From assembly GCA_000328365.1 (NCBI GenBank), contig KB301027.1:203135-267134 (forward strand): 64,000 nucleotides of DNA. The letters run 5' to 3'. This stretch comes from Capitella teleta (lineage: Eukaryota; Annelida; Polychaeta; Capitellidae). Below the pieces are notes generated by a model that was given only the letters and a program-made list of their open reading frames with translations, made no database searches and was not told the DNA's origin. Both the position numbers and the translations under genes were made by a program. Positions 53,358-64,000 of the stretch are shown here, piece after piece. Every line of letters starts with the position of its first letter. The stretch's first letter is position 1.

Positions 53358-55140
53358 CTGTGGAAATGGGTTACTATGCATAGCTGAGGCATGCTGAGAA
53401 GGCACACGACATGGCTAATTGTACCCAAAAAGGTATATCATCTTAATATGAATCTTAATTGTGTAATTCTGTGGTATTCTGTTAAGAATGTTTGGCTCTG
53501 ATAAATTATAGTTGTATATTAAAAGGATGTCTACACTGCCTGTAGTCCTGATGAAGAGATGTATGATAACGTTTGGGGTGATGCAGGTTGTTGCATATAA
53601 CATCTTGTCATAAATAAAATATTTCAACAGCATTGATCGTGTTTCAGAGTAGATTTTTTTGTGTTTGTAATTCTGATTCACATTGAGTTTGTTTCGCACT
53701 AGTGAATACTCGTCTACGCTGGATAGTTTACTCGGATTATATGCATACAGAGTGGGCCAAAAGTAATTTATCTACTCAATGAGTCCACGTTATAAACAAA
53801 ACTTTATAATTTGCTAAAATCTATCCATTATTCAAAAACATAAATACCTGATATGAATGCACTATGTTATCATTTAACTTTAATCTGTCCATACATGTCT
53901 GTACATAATATGTCTGGTATAAATTCATTTCTCTGAGATTTGCGTAGTTGCGACACTGCGACCTGTTTTATTACATTATTTTCGAGAAAGTGCAGTGCCA
54001 TTAAAAAACATTAAACTGGCCCTCTGTATAATTGAGCCAATTCCATCACCATGCACAATGTTCATGTGTTCTCAATAAATCGAATAATTATGATTATTAT
54101 GCTCAGGTACGAGTTCCAGATAATTGGTCAACGAAACTCATCGTAGCACAATGATGCGATTATCATACATCAGTGAACTAATTAACACTATTAAATGAGC
54201 CCCAACCCGTTTCTTCAAAATGGCGTGATGTAAGTATATCAAGCTGAATATCCCAGTGGTTCGATCTTTATTTTGACCGTTTTCACTGCTTTCAGTCAAA
54301 TTACAGCTAATGATATTATCCCAAACCCTTTTCCTCACCCGTGGTGGATCAAATGGCGCTGAATTATCATAAATTACAAACAAACAGGAAATGACGTAGG
54401 TAAAAGAAAAAAAAAGTTGCCTCTCTTCCAAACTTGTGTCGGGAAGCAAAAACCTCGTGTGCCTTGGCAGTTTTATCGCAGTGAGGCAGCATGCTGCGAT
54501 TTCGGATCATCTATCAGCGCTCAGGAGAGAGGCAAAGCAGCGGAAACTATGATGCTACGAGTGATCCTATTCCTGGTATCTCTTAGAAGTCATATAATTA
54601 TTGACCTGCGTTGAGCAGCAAATAATCTGTCCTCAGATATTATAAGTATTTGGTGAATGAGATGAATGGCGAATGAGTGGTCAGATGAAATTATAAAGCT
54701 ATTTAAAAGAGAGGTACACACATTTTAAGTGTGCTTTGGCATAAAGCATGAGGCATGATGGGGTTTTACGGCTCCGCCCAACCCATTCTGGTTATACGGG
54801 TGCCAGAACAGAAGTCCGAGACCGGGGTTTTCCCCCACACTTATCGATAAACCCCAAGGGTTCTTTATCCTGCATACCACCATAGACAGCAGTACACAAC
54901 GCCTGGGTATCACTGCAGAGTCAAGGAGAAAATATAATAAAACGAATTACAATTATAATTCACATTTATAACGCAATCGTTTCTAATTAATTAACTGCTA
55001 TGTATGTCTGGCTTCATTTATCTGCTTCGATGAATTATAATCTTCCAACGATGGAAATAAAAAGTCGAATGCGTCTAACACGAGCACTTGGCAATGGTAT
55101 TCCATTCACAAACCGCTTCCACTTAAAGAGATTAAGATTT
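53358..55140. other. No gene recognised; SINE-like fragment at about 54740-54880
   Basis: On the minus strand about 54740-54880 carries CCAGAATGGGTTGGGCGGAG and then CCGTAAAACCCCATCATGCC, the same end as at 16385-16440. Its neighbouring flank is rich in C and G runs. The rest of the interval shows no coding support. Confidence 0.4.
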
Positions 55141-57035
55141 TCAACCAAATGTGAAGTCAGTCTGGCAAATGGTTCATATCAGTCAATACAAATCATCCAA
55201 ATGTCCCGATTTTGATACCCAGACTTTCAACAGCCTGTTTGATTATAAAACTGACATAAGACAGAACAAAATAGAGCATCTACCAGACAAGGAATTTGTT
55301 ATTGTGCAAGGGATACGGAGCTATACACTTTGGATGGAATTAGAGACATAATATTACGTGGACCGGATGTACGAGAGTAAATCAAGGCACAGCTCCAACC
55401 ATATCACCCTGGAGTGTTGAATTTCAGTGGGTTAACCCTACTGATGTACACATATGTGACAAGTTCCACCAGCCTCAGTGCATCCTTTTGCCCTTTGCAT
55501 CTCACTCGTGTGGGGTTATGCTATCGCATCGTCAGGATGGATATCTTCAAACTGAAAGTATCCAGACTGAGTAGATCCTTTGATCCAATTGCTATCTCAC
55601 ACCTCAGAATGCAAACATCAACACCTACACCACTTGCTCTCAAAACCAAAGGCTTTCTATTTGGCAGTTCAAAGAAACGAATGACACTACATGCGATATC
55701 TCTGTAATGCAGGCCGTAAAAGGGCGGCATGATAATCGACCTCGGGATAGCACCCAAGTCACACGGGAACCACTGTGCTCCAAGGAGAGAGTACAAAGAG
55801 AGTAGAGAGTGATGGAGAGGAGCTTTTCTGTTCGTTCAAGTGGAAGAGCATTGAGAATAGCACGCCGTATATTTTGGCTGACATTCTCGTTCTGTTGTTT
55901 TATTGCTAAAACTGCAATTCTATTGGGAAGTGATGGATTTTAGCAACGGATGTGAGTTCACGCAGACACTGGCATAAAAGGGGATCTTGCACATTCTTCA
56001 TCCAAGATGTTTCTGCAGACGAAACGGATCATTGAATGTCATCGATTCTTTGGAGACTCAAGAGCTACGACAGCTGAAGAAAGGCGCTGCTGTATTTCAT
56101 GCTTCATATCAAATTAGGATAATCAGGCTATGCGAAATCTGTTTCATAGATAAACCACGTTCGGTTTTAATTTTGCTTCAGTAGAATATAATAAATTGAT
56201 TATTTATATTTTTCGGAGTCTAATGGTTCAACGAATTTCTGCATAAATTATGCATCGCTTTCAAGCCAGGAAGTAAGATGCAAGTACATCTAATTAGTTA
56301 CCACATTAAACCGCGAAAAACTTAATCTTCGAGAAAAAAACACATGTTTAACAACACAAGAATGCTAATCCAGATTAGTACTCTGCATTGTCTGAATAGG
56401 GCAGCTGGCCCCTTCGTTATTCTTCGTTATTCTTCGTTATTCTTCGTTATTCTTCGTTATTCTTCGTTATTCTTCGTTATTCTTCGTTATTCTTCGTTAT
56501 TCTTCGTTATTCTTCGTTATTCTTTCAGCCTTTTTTTTTTTTTTTTTGCCTCGCAACAGCAGCCTAAATAATAAAAGTCCCTTGAGAGTAAAACGACTCA
56601 TAATTTACGACCAACAGTCACAACGGCCACATATTACAAACAGGTTTACATTAAAGAGAAACATGATGATACATAAACATAAACTAGACTTGTGACACAT
56701 TTATCACATGCCAGTAATTGAACGAATAATGCTTCAGTTGATATCCGATTAGATCCAATTAATAAATATTAATAATAATATTAATACCCTAACTTTTATC
56801 ATTAACAATATTGAACCGAAGACTGGTTCCAGTTCATGTGGAACTGTGTGCAATATGTATAGCATTCGATCGATTCAATTATAAAGCCACATATATAATG
56901 TCATAATAAATATCTCCTCTGGGTACTTATCGGGCAAAATAATCGCAAAAACACAGACTGCGAGGCGACATTCCACTGTGGTCACGTGGTCTTCCGGAGT
57001 AATTCGAAATGGACAGAAGACGAAGATTGATTGTT
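55141..57035 (-). repeat. Low-copy repeat block B, inverted copy
   Basis: Reverse-complement match to 46365-47820. It is longer because it contains a 10-bp minisatellite and other DNA at about 56150-56900. Read on the minus strand, block B here is followed by block A (53357-51575), the fullest version of the repeat unit in the window. Confidence 0.8.
56411..56520. repeat. 10-bp minisatellite, 11 copies
   Basis: Eleven units of TCTTCGTTAT (the first has a base change) followed by a poly-T run. It is absent from the plus copy of block B, so it grew after the duplication. Confidence 0.95.
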
Positions 57036-58365
57036 CATTGTTGTCTGTTTGATTTGCGGTGATGTAATCGAATGGAGAGAGGGGTGGGGGTGTTCTAAGA
57101 AGATAAATGACATTGCCAATCAAGGAAATTGTGATCAATACACTCATCTAATGATATGCCTGGAATGCTCATATCTGAATTTTATTTTTAGCAATTTTCA
57201 TGAAGATGAAAGCGGTTGTAAATATGAGGTCATATCATAGTAAATGCACTGAGACCTAAACGCCAATGTGCATTATATTTGAGAGCTGATATTACATAAT
57301 ATGGAGATCTGCCCACTCTATTAAAAAAATAAAGAAAGAAACGTATTACATCTGCAATGCATTTCTGAGGACGAGGAGCATACATTACAAAATGTCGATA
57401 TTAATGTGTTTCTATATGCTTATAAGCACTGATAACGGATTATTACCTGCATGTTTCCGCATTTAATACATGCCCTGGATGCCTTAGCATGCATCATATG
57501 TTTTGTTTTAGAGCCATATTATAATTGATTGCAATTAAATTTAAATGTCCGCCCCCCCCCCTAATTCGAATGCGTTATCGATTGGATTGTTATTTTTTTC
57601 TTTTTTTTCTTTTTCGTGCTTTGATTCTGTATTTGGAATCCGTTGACAACGATTGAGCGACATAAGTGGAAAAAGAAACCTCGGCCTTGAGTGGTTATTT
57701 TTCCTTAAGCGGACAGAGAGGAAAATCGAAGCGAAATGGGACGCCGAGTGGAGCATTGTGGCACGGTAGATCCGCACTAGCAACAATGATTGAGTTAGGC
57801 GCGTGTGTTTGTACCAATGGGGATATTACGCAATGCAAATACAAACCAATACAAGCCCTGGTATTAGATGCGGAGAGTGAACATAGGGCAACCCGTACAC
57901 TACAACAGCTGCGAGTGTTATTCGCCCCATACATCAACCCAAATCAGCCAGCCCTAGTTTCACGCAGCGATATTAAGCCTTAACGAAAATAAGCAAATTG
58001 ATTCAATGTACAAAGCATGCAGCTGTGCCAATCCAACTGGCTTCTCTTCACTTAGGTGATAAATGCTAATCGATGGCATCTCTTCTCGGGTCATACACTC
58101 AGGAGTGATAATGCTGCTGCCTTCGGAGGCGCTCGCAAAGACCAGCCAAAGCTGCTGACCGCTCGCTCACGGCTGCATCGGCCGCTGCTGCCGCGGCTGC
58201 AAGCGTGGAATCGAAGCATAAGACAGCCAAACATACGCATATATCGCGAGAGGCATTGCCGACAGCAGAGAATTTGGAGAATGGGTTCATCGCGCGTGGT
58301 GCACGAGCTGTGTTGGATGCTGCTGAAGACGTGATGTCAAATTGGAGAGTGACCATCATGGATAC
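57036..58365. other. Upstream region of the INSYN1-like gene
   Basis: This probably contains the promoter and 5' untranslated sequence. An open plus-strand frame at about 57787-57980 has no recognised domain. An in-frame stop at 58324-58326 limits the coding region of the downstream gene. Confidence 0.4.
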
Positions 58366-59749
58366 ATGGACGAGAGGATTGTAGCGACGATGCTGCGGAA
58401 TCTATCGCTATCAGAGTGCAGTGAATTGGATGCTTGCGATGGAGCTAAACGAGACGTTAAGGGCAAGATGCGAAGGGTTGTGGGCGAACTGGAGAGTGTG
58501 CTTGGTGAACTGAAGACCGTCGTCGGTGACCTGCAGACCCTGGTGTCCCAGATCGACGTCGTCACCACGCAGATCGACCGCCAGTGTACCCCTACAGGTG
58601 ACGACGATGCCGCTGACGATGCTGGCAACATTTGGCGGAAGCGTCAAATGTCAGCGCCCCTTTTGGACCCCCCGCCAATCCTGCAACCCTGTGCCCCGAC
58701 CCCAACCCCCGCCATCACCAGATCTGCTTCTCACTCCGCCAATTTCTTCAGACCCACTTGCTCTTCAGCTGAAGTCTCCAGGAACACTCAGAAGCAGCGT
58801 CTTGCCACCCTAAAGGACACGTTAGAAAGTGTGTCTAGAGTCCATGCCATATTCTCCAAAGAACGCAAGTCTTCGGCGCAATCAGACTCCGCCCCTTTCT
58901 TTACGTCAACGGATCTTCAACGTTTTTCTGGCGTTGATCCGTGGACGGAGAACGCGTCCCATATCAACGCCAAAGTCATCAAGAAATCCCGACACCGTGT
59001 GACGTCATCATCCAAGGAGAACATTGCGCATGCGTGGGAGACCAGTAAAGTGAGTGATCGTGATGGAGTCTTACATTCCGCTCAAATCATGTCAGAAACA
59101 CGACGATAGGCGACCGCCTAGTCACAGAAACCACGGATACCAACCTTCCATTCTACTCGTCGACCACCGCGGGAACAATCCTAAGTATTATGAACATCTC
59201 GCCGCTGAGTTCAGAAAATCGAAATCGACTAAATCTGCCATTTCTTCTACAGAAGACACCAAAAAAGATTTATCCGAGGAGAGCTCAATACCGACAAGCA
59301 GCACCGAAGGGGAGATGGTCTTACACGAGGAGTCTTCATCAAGTACAACTGAGCCATCCCCTGTCGTTGAGTACGATGGTCTTTACGAAAAGGAGCTGGA
59401 CGATTGTTTAGAGTTTGGTGATGATGTGTACAGTAGCATAGAAAGTCTGCCACTTGGCATGGAGGCACAGGATACCCAGTCTAAGGGGTTCTACTATACG
59501 TCTGCAGAAGACAGTGGACTCTGTCAGCTGCAATCGGAATCTCTCTCGGAGGACCAGTTCACGTCGAATGATGACTATAGTGATGGTTATGAGGATAATG
59601 ACGGAGATGATGAAGGTGATTATGACATTGACGAAGGAGACTGGAAGGCTGCTCTAGAGCATCGATCATCTCACCACAGGAATATCATCCCCAAGGCTCT
59701 TTGTCCAGGTAAAGTTGATTACAGGTGGAGGACAACTGTTGAACCTTGA
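58366..59749 (+). CDS. INSYN1-like coiled-coil protein with acidic C-terminal region
   Basis: The first ATG after an in-frame stop (58324) is at 58366 and has G at +4. Exon 1 runs to 59049. A 46-bp GT-AG interval (59050-59095) is followed by an open frame to a stop at 59749. The junction is phase 0 on both sides and gives about 445 residues. If unspliced, the first frame would end at 59109. Residues of about 35-75 form a coiled coil with KMRRVVGELESVLGELKTVV and LVSQID. This closely follows the N-terminal segment of vertebrate INSYN1, an inhibitory-synapse scaffold partner. A Pro- and Ser-rich linker follows, then a Ser/Thr/Glu-rich part, and a strongly acidic Asp/Glu/Tyr block near the end with GDWKAALEH. 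Outside the coiled coil I see no match, so the family call is moderate. AATAAA lies at 59814. Confidence 0.6.
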
Positions 59750-59813
59750 TTGTTTTGTCTAAATATTGATCTCATGCAGTTAAACACCTGCTGTTTTTGA
59801 TCGCTGAAACTGC

Positions 59814-59819
59814 AATAAA
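59814..59819 (+). terminator. Polyadenylation signal of the INSYN1-like gene
   Basis: AATAAA lies 65 bases after the stop codon. Further candidates lie near 60063-60090 after a poly-T run. Confidence 0.5.
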
Positions 59820-61760
59820 CCATGTGCCGGTTGCAATGCTTGAAATTTGAATTTTTTAATATTGAATGCTGTTTTTCATATTTTATTTTATTTTAGCCTC
59901 TAAGCTTTGTTTTGTTATAACATTTTTCTTTGTGTTTTTGTTATCAAATTGATAATTATTGTGTTATAGCGTTCTTCTTCACTGTCTCTAGATTCTCGAT
60001 TACTGTGTTCCATCGATTCCACGCCGGAGTTACCAGTGTTAATTTTTTTTTTTTTTTTTTTCTGAATTAAAGCTTGATCGTTTAATAAACAATTCATTGA
60101 ACATTTCCAGGTTATGAAATATGTTTAGCCACTTTGTTTGATGTCATAATGAATTCAAGGTAATCGTATTATTCATTTACTATCGATGACGTATCACCTC
60201 GTGATCACCTCCACAGATCGATCGATCAATTGGTTTTGTTATATGCATCAAAAATAAGACCCCCGCTGATAGCATGCCTCGGATCCAATCTGCGTTTTAG
60301 TAAATAATATTATCTTTCATGTGTGCTGTAATGTTACCCACAATCGTGACGATTTCATAATAATATATAATTTAAATTTTTGTGTGCATGCGTTGCCATG
60401 GCAACAAGCTGCGTCATTTGCTGTGAGTTCTAGGACTAAAGATTACTATTGTGCGAAAGGGAATATAATTGAGGAGTGGTTTCTTTAAATGGTATCTAGA
60501 ATATATCCAGCAACCCCAGTCCAGTCGTATTCGTGTAAACACCGAGTGAAGCCGCTGCATCTTTTATGAACGAATATCTCTTAAACCCATTGGACGAAGC
60601 GACTTAATTGCACGATACATCATTAGAATTCTCATTAATGACAAAATAAAATGGGATGGCAAGTGATAAAATCAGCGAGTTGTGAAATTTACAGCGAAGA
60701 ATGCTTGCTCTCTGAAATGGTTCCATTTTGCTGGTAAACAAAACTAAAATCGCTCCATTCAGACGAGAGCCGTAAATAGCGGATTTTTCTAGTCTGAGTG
60801 AGTGTAAAGGTTATTACGCATGCGCGAAATTTCATGCGGGAGAGATGTCATTAACACAGGGAGGTGGAATATTACATCACTTATACTGCATATTATTGCC
60901 GCTTGAAGTGATGCTCTATATAATTAATCAGAACACGGGTTCATGAACGATGATGTCATATCGACATGGAAGCCTTTGCATGGAATAAAACGGTTAACAC
61001 GAAGCAGGAGAGCAATCTGCCATCTGAACACGCAATAGCAATTAGTATCCGAGATTTATTGATCAATATAAATGTCTCATAACCAGGGAATTCAATAACA
61101 CAGCTTATTTACACAACATCCGGCCATCTTCCTATTGTGAGAATCGTGCAGACATTTTACCTCCATTTACCTTATCTATTGTTTCCATAACATTGCTTGT
61201 TGCTTGACCGCTGATGATCTGAAATGACCACAGTCGGGGATACATTAGCATGCGCAAAATGCCGCGGACAGTGGTCAGACAATGGTTGGACTTGGCCATC
61301 GGGACCAATGAATGACGTGGGCTCGCAGTAATTGCATGGTTGGGCATTGAAGGACCTGCTTACTCGCTTGCATTATGCATTGGTCCAATTTCGCTTATGC
61401 AAAGTTTTGCTCACCCAGAGAGGTACGTGCATTGGTCGTGTCGTGTTCTGTCATAATATATGCATGTTTAACCAATTGTTCTACTGACTTATTGAAATAT
61501 AATTGTCATTGATTACCGATATCAGGGTATATCTCTGTTATATAACATTCATAATTTCCTTTTCATTAGATGATTGGTAAACGTGCCCAATGGATCCATA
61601 TTTCATGAATTCCTTTGTTGGGAAATACTGCTGGTGTAATAAAATTGCATAATCACATTCGTATGAAGTATATTACTTGCAATTAATGGTATAGGCTAAT
61701 TTGTCTAAGCCCGTATCGCGTAGACGATTCCAGAAGAACTTTATCATCGGAGCACAATAA
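59820..61760. other. Intergenic DNA between two convergent genes
   Basis: No gene is seen. It lies between the 3' ends of the INSYN1-like and otopetrin-like genes. Confidence 0.5.
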
Positions 61761-61766
61761 TTTATT
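61761..61766 (-). terminator. Polyadenylation signal of the otopetrin-like gene
   Basis: AATAAA on the minus strand lies about 55 bases after the stop codon of the otopetrin-like gene. Confidence 0.5.
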
Positions 61767-61818
61767 CGAAATAAAAATCATAACTGATTTTAGACAATGG
61801 TAATTTTGAATCGACCAA

Positions 61819-63294
61819 TCAGAGAGGAGAATTGAAAATAGAATTTTCAGATTCGACATCCTCAAAAATCCCTGAGAACGAAACTCGGCTATTTCCGGCA
61901 ACAGTCGATTCGGGTCTTTCCGTAACTGGTTGTGGCACTTCGGATTTATGGTAAGCGGCATGCCACATATGGGCAAAGCAAATGCTGGAATGGAATCGGA
62001 AGAACAGCAACAGCGGAAGCGTGATATTCAGCATAATAGCCCACGAAGCGTCCCCGAAGAACTCAGTCCCGTCTTCCTGGAATAGCTTCTTCTCCTGTAT
62101 CGTCTTGAAAAGCCAGGTTGCGACATTTGCTGCCACCAAGAAAGTGATGCAGCCTCTTCCTGGTTTCTCACTGACTTGTTTATCGGTCAAAGCGTGGCGC
62201 TGCATGCCATTGATTAAAAATAGAGCTTGGATGACGCCTTGCACAACACCGAGAATGACATTGACACTGTTCATAACATGATCTCTGGTGACGTCATCGT
62301 TCACCAGCACCGACATGCTAATTGTGAGAGTGAACAACTCTAGGAGAAACAGACCAGCGAAGGAAAGAAGGAGCAGAATATGATCGATCGTGTTGTTGTC
62401 GTCACTTCCGTATCCAAGGGGACGGATCTGTACGGTTGCTATGACAACGGCAATCAGCATGAAAAATTTGAGGACGAAATCCATAATATGGAAGATGAGG
62501 TCGGCGGATGACTCTGATCCGTTGTCTAACCAATAGAAGAACAGGACGATGGAAACCACACAAGCAGTGAGCAGAATGAATCCGAAGAACATCCCCACGT
62601 GAGATTTATCCAGATCGTTGTCATGGCGATGATGGTGGTGCTCGTGACCTTCAACTTCAGTTGAACTTTGACCAACTTCTTTGCCTTGTGCGTGCCTCTT
62701 TAGCAATGTTGTTCTCAATGTCTGAAAATATTAAAACGGTTAGAAGTTCTTCTTTGTATTACGTAATATACTTGTTTACTTTGAGAATGTGTTCATTGAT
62801 GTCCATAGTAATGGCTTGGTACATGCAGGCCATTGTAGCCGCGCCAATCAAACTATATTCCAACACAAAAGGGTATAAATACCCCGATGATTCCAAAAGT
62901 AAGGTTGTTGTGGGGCAATCAGTGTTGTTGTCAGAAGCAGGGACATCTGCAGATGGAAGATGCGTTGTGAAAGTGCGAGAATGGGCGATAATACCTTGTG
63001 TTTGAGTGCGTTATGAAGATGGAGTTGCAATTGGGACCTAGGCTCATACAGTCATAACGCCAATAGGTAGTGATACCAATCATTTCCGGTGCTTATGTTA
63101 TGATTAAGGAGCGTGTTTGGATTTATTAGTTAATGCAATTAGTTATAACGTCATTGGGTAATCAGAGGTTAGAGTTTATCTATGGGATTGCTGTCTTTAT
63201 CCGATACTTCTTCGTTTCTGTATATTTATAGCACTCACTAACCTCCAATAATCAACAACAAAAAGCCCTGACAGTACGTGTAGTATTGAGCCAT
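61819..63294 (-). CDS. Otopetrin-family proton channel, C-terminal half (possibly a complete short form)
   Basis: Exon 62721-61819 and exon 62994-62780 are clear. They join in phase 0 across a 58-bp GT-AG intron. Family marks are YLYPFVLEYSLIGAATM in the first of these. In the second they are a His-rich stretch (HEHHHHRH), hydrophobic spans, EKPGRGCITFLV, and near the end LPLLLFFRFHSSICFAHMW, which is the strongly conserved last otopetrin segment. I count about seven membrane spans. Otopetrins normally have twelve and carry protons. A possible first exon, 63294-63243, encodes MAQYYTYCQGFLLLIIG and ends in phase 1, which the next exon needs. It has in-frame stops just upstream. With it the protein would be about 389 residues, about half the family length. 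Otherwise the N-terminal half lies beyond 64000. Confidence 0.8.
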
Positions 63295-64000
63295 GGTCAG
63301 CTATCATGCGGGTTGATCGTAGTCAGTCGTACCCTACAATGGCATCCAAGGTGACATTCAAGGGCATATCATAAAGAACCAATAATGAAGTAGATATCAA
63401 TGCCCTTATGGTTCAATCCTGCCATTTGTAATCATTACTAATCAACACGCTATTTGTGGCGCTGCAATGCACAGCTGCTAGCCATCAGCAGATCATACGC
63501 TGACCGCAAGAACATATGAATCACGCCTTTGTTTCGGTGAAATTGCACAGTGGTTCTTACTTGATTAAACAAAAGTAAAATTACAAAGGATTTAATATAG
63601 AGCCGCAATAAAAAAGTTAAAGTACATACAAAATACCATAGCTATGAAGATTAGCTTGTAGATACACACAGATTCGACATCGGTTTATCTCCCCATGGTC
63701 ACAGTGTGTCCCCTAACCAGGCCCAAATGTGCTAAAAGATTCAAAATTTGTGCAAAATTTGAGCGTTATTGGTTCACCGAAACCGGATTCTACGATAATC
63801 GAGTGAACAAATGCAGGGTTGCCATAGGAACGGATGACACGTAAGTTCCACTTTTTCACGAGCAATGTAGAATCTCTATGAGTCCAAGCTTTTAACGTTA
63901 ACAATGATAATAATAAATTTTATTTTGGTATAGCGTAAAATCAACCGAAGTGCTCAAAAACGCATTAAATTATTTTGTCAATTGTTTAAAGTTTACAACG
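63295..64000. other. Upstream flank; LINE-like tail at the window end
   Basis: No further otopetrin exon is recognised. From 63907 the minus strand ends ACCAAAATAAAATTTATTAT with ATT units. This resembles the retroposon tails elsewhere in the window, so a LINE probably continues past the edge. Confidence 0.4.

Noticed and set aside
56344-56571. 75-codon frame with repeated Phe-Val-Ile-Leu-Arg-Tyr-Ser units
   Set aside because: It is the 10-bp minisatellite read as protein.
57666-57983. 105-codon frame upstream of the INSYN1-like gene
   Set aside because: No domain and no splice link in frame to the downstream exon; it may be an upstream noncoding leader.

Overview
This is a eukaryotic window: spliced genes with GT-AG introns, AT-rich intergenic DNA, many transposon remnants, and one 50-N gap at 49798-49847. 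The gene content (GT49 glycosyltransferase, Amt-type ammonium transporter, secreted kringle proteins, otopetrin, an INSYN1-like coiled coil) together with the repeat style points to a marine invertebrate, most likely a non-vertebrate deuterostome such as an echinoderm, hemichordate or cephalochordate. The species cannot be fixed from sequence alone.

Layout. 1-9476 has no gene I can support; it holds a 42-bp tandem triplet and a MITE with terminal inverted repeats. 9489-12109 (+) is a ten-exon GT49 glycosyltransferase. 13696-15852 (-) is an eight-exon, divergent Amt-family ammonium transporter, with a TATA box and four perfect 44-bp tandem repeats just upstream. 16757-18150 (-) is a 5'-truncated LINE. 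18627-36967 is a kringle cluster in which two paralogous secreted proteins (signal peptide, kringle, kringle, then an unrecognised 8-cysteine domain) face away from each other. The minus-strand copy spans 18627-23641 and has a damaged first kringle. An orphan signal exon lies at 28150-28213 (-). The intact plus-strand copy spans 33242-36967. Between and inside them lie a 526-bp mariner-like remnant, an internally deleted LINE, LINE 3' tails that end in long AAT microsatellites, and an unassigned cysteine-rich exon candidate.

From about 39 to 57 kb there are no convincing genes. The stretch is a mosaic of low-copy noncoding blocks repeated in both orientations: 43.1-45.1 kb pairs with 51.6-53.4 kb inverted, and 46.4-47.8 kb pairs with 55.1-57.0 kb inverted. 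A 413-bp direct repeat flanks the assembly gap.

58366-59749 (+) encodes an INSYN1-like coiled-coil and acidic protein. It runs tail to tail with an otopetrin-family gene (63294-61819, -). That gene appears to code for only the C-terminal half of an otopetrin and may be complete as a short form.

No operon-like coordination is expected. The only obvious functional grouping is the kringle paralog pair. I recognised no LTR retrovirus, Polinton or other virus-like element, no CRISPR array, no rRNA gene and no confident tRNA gene.
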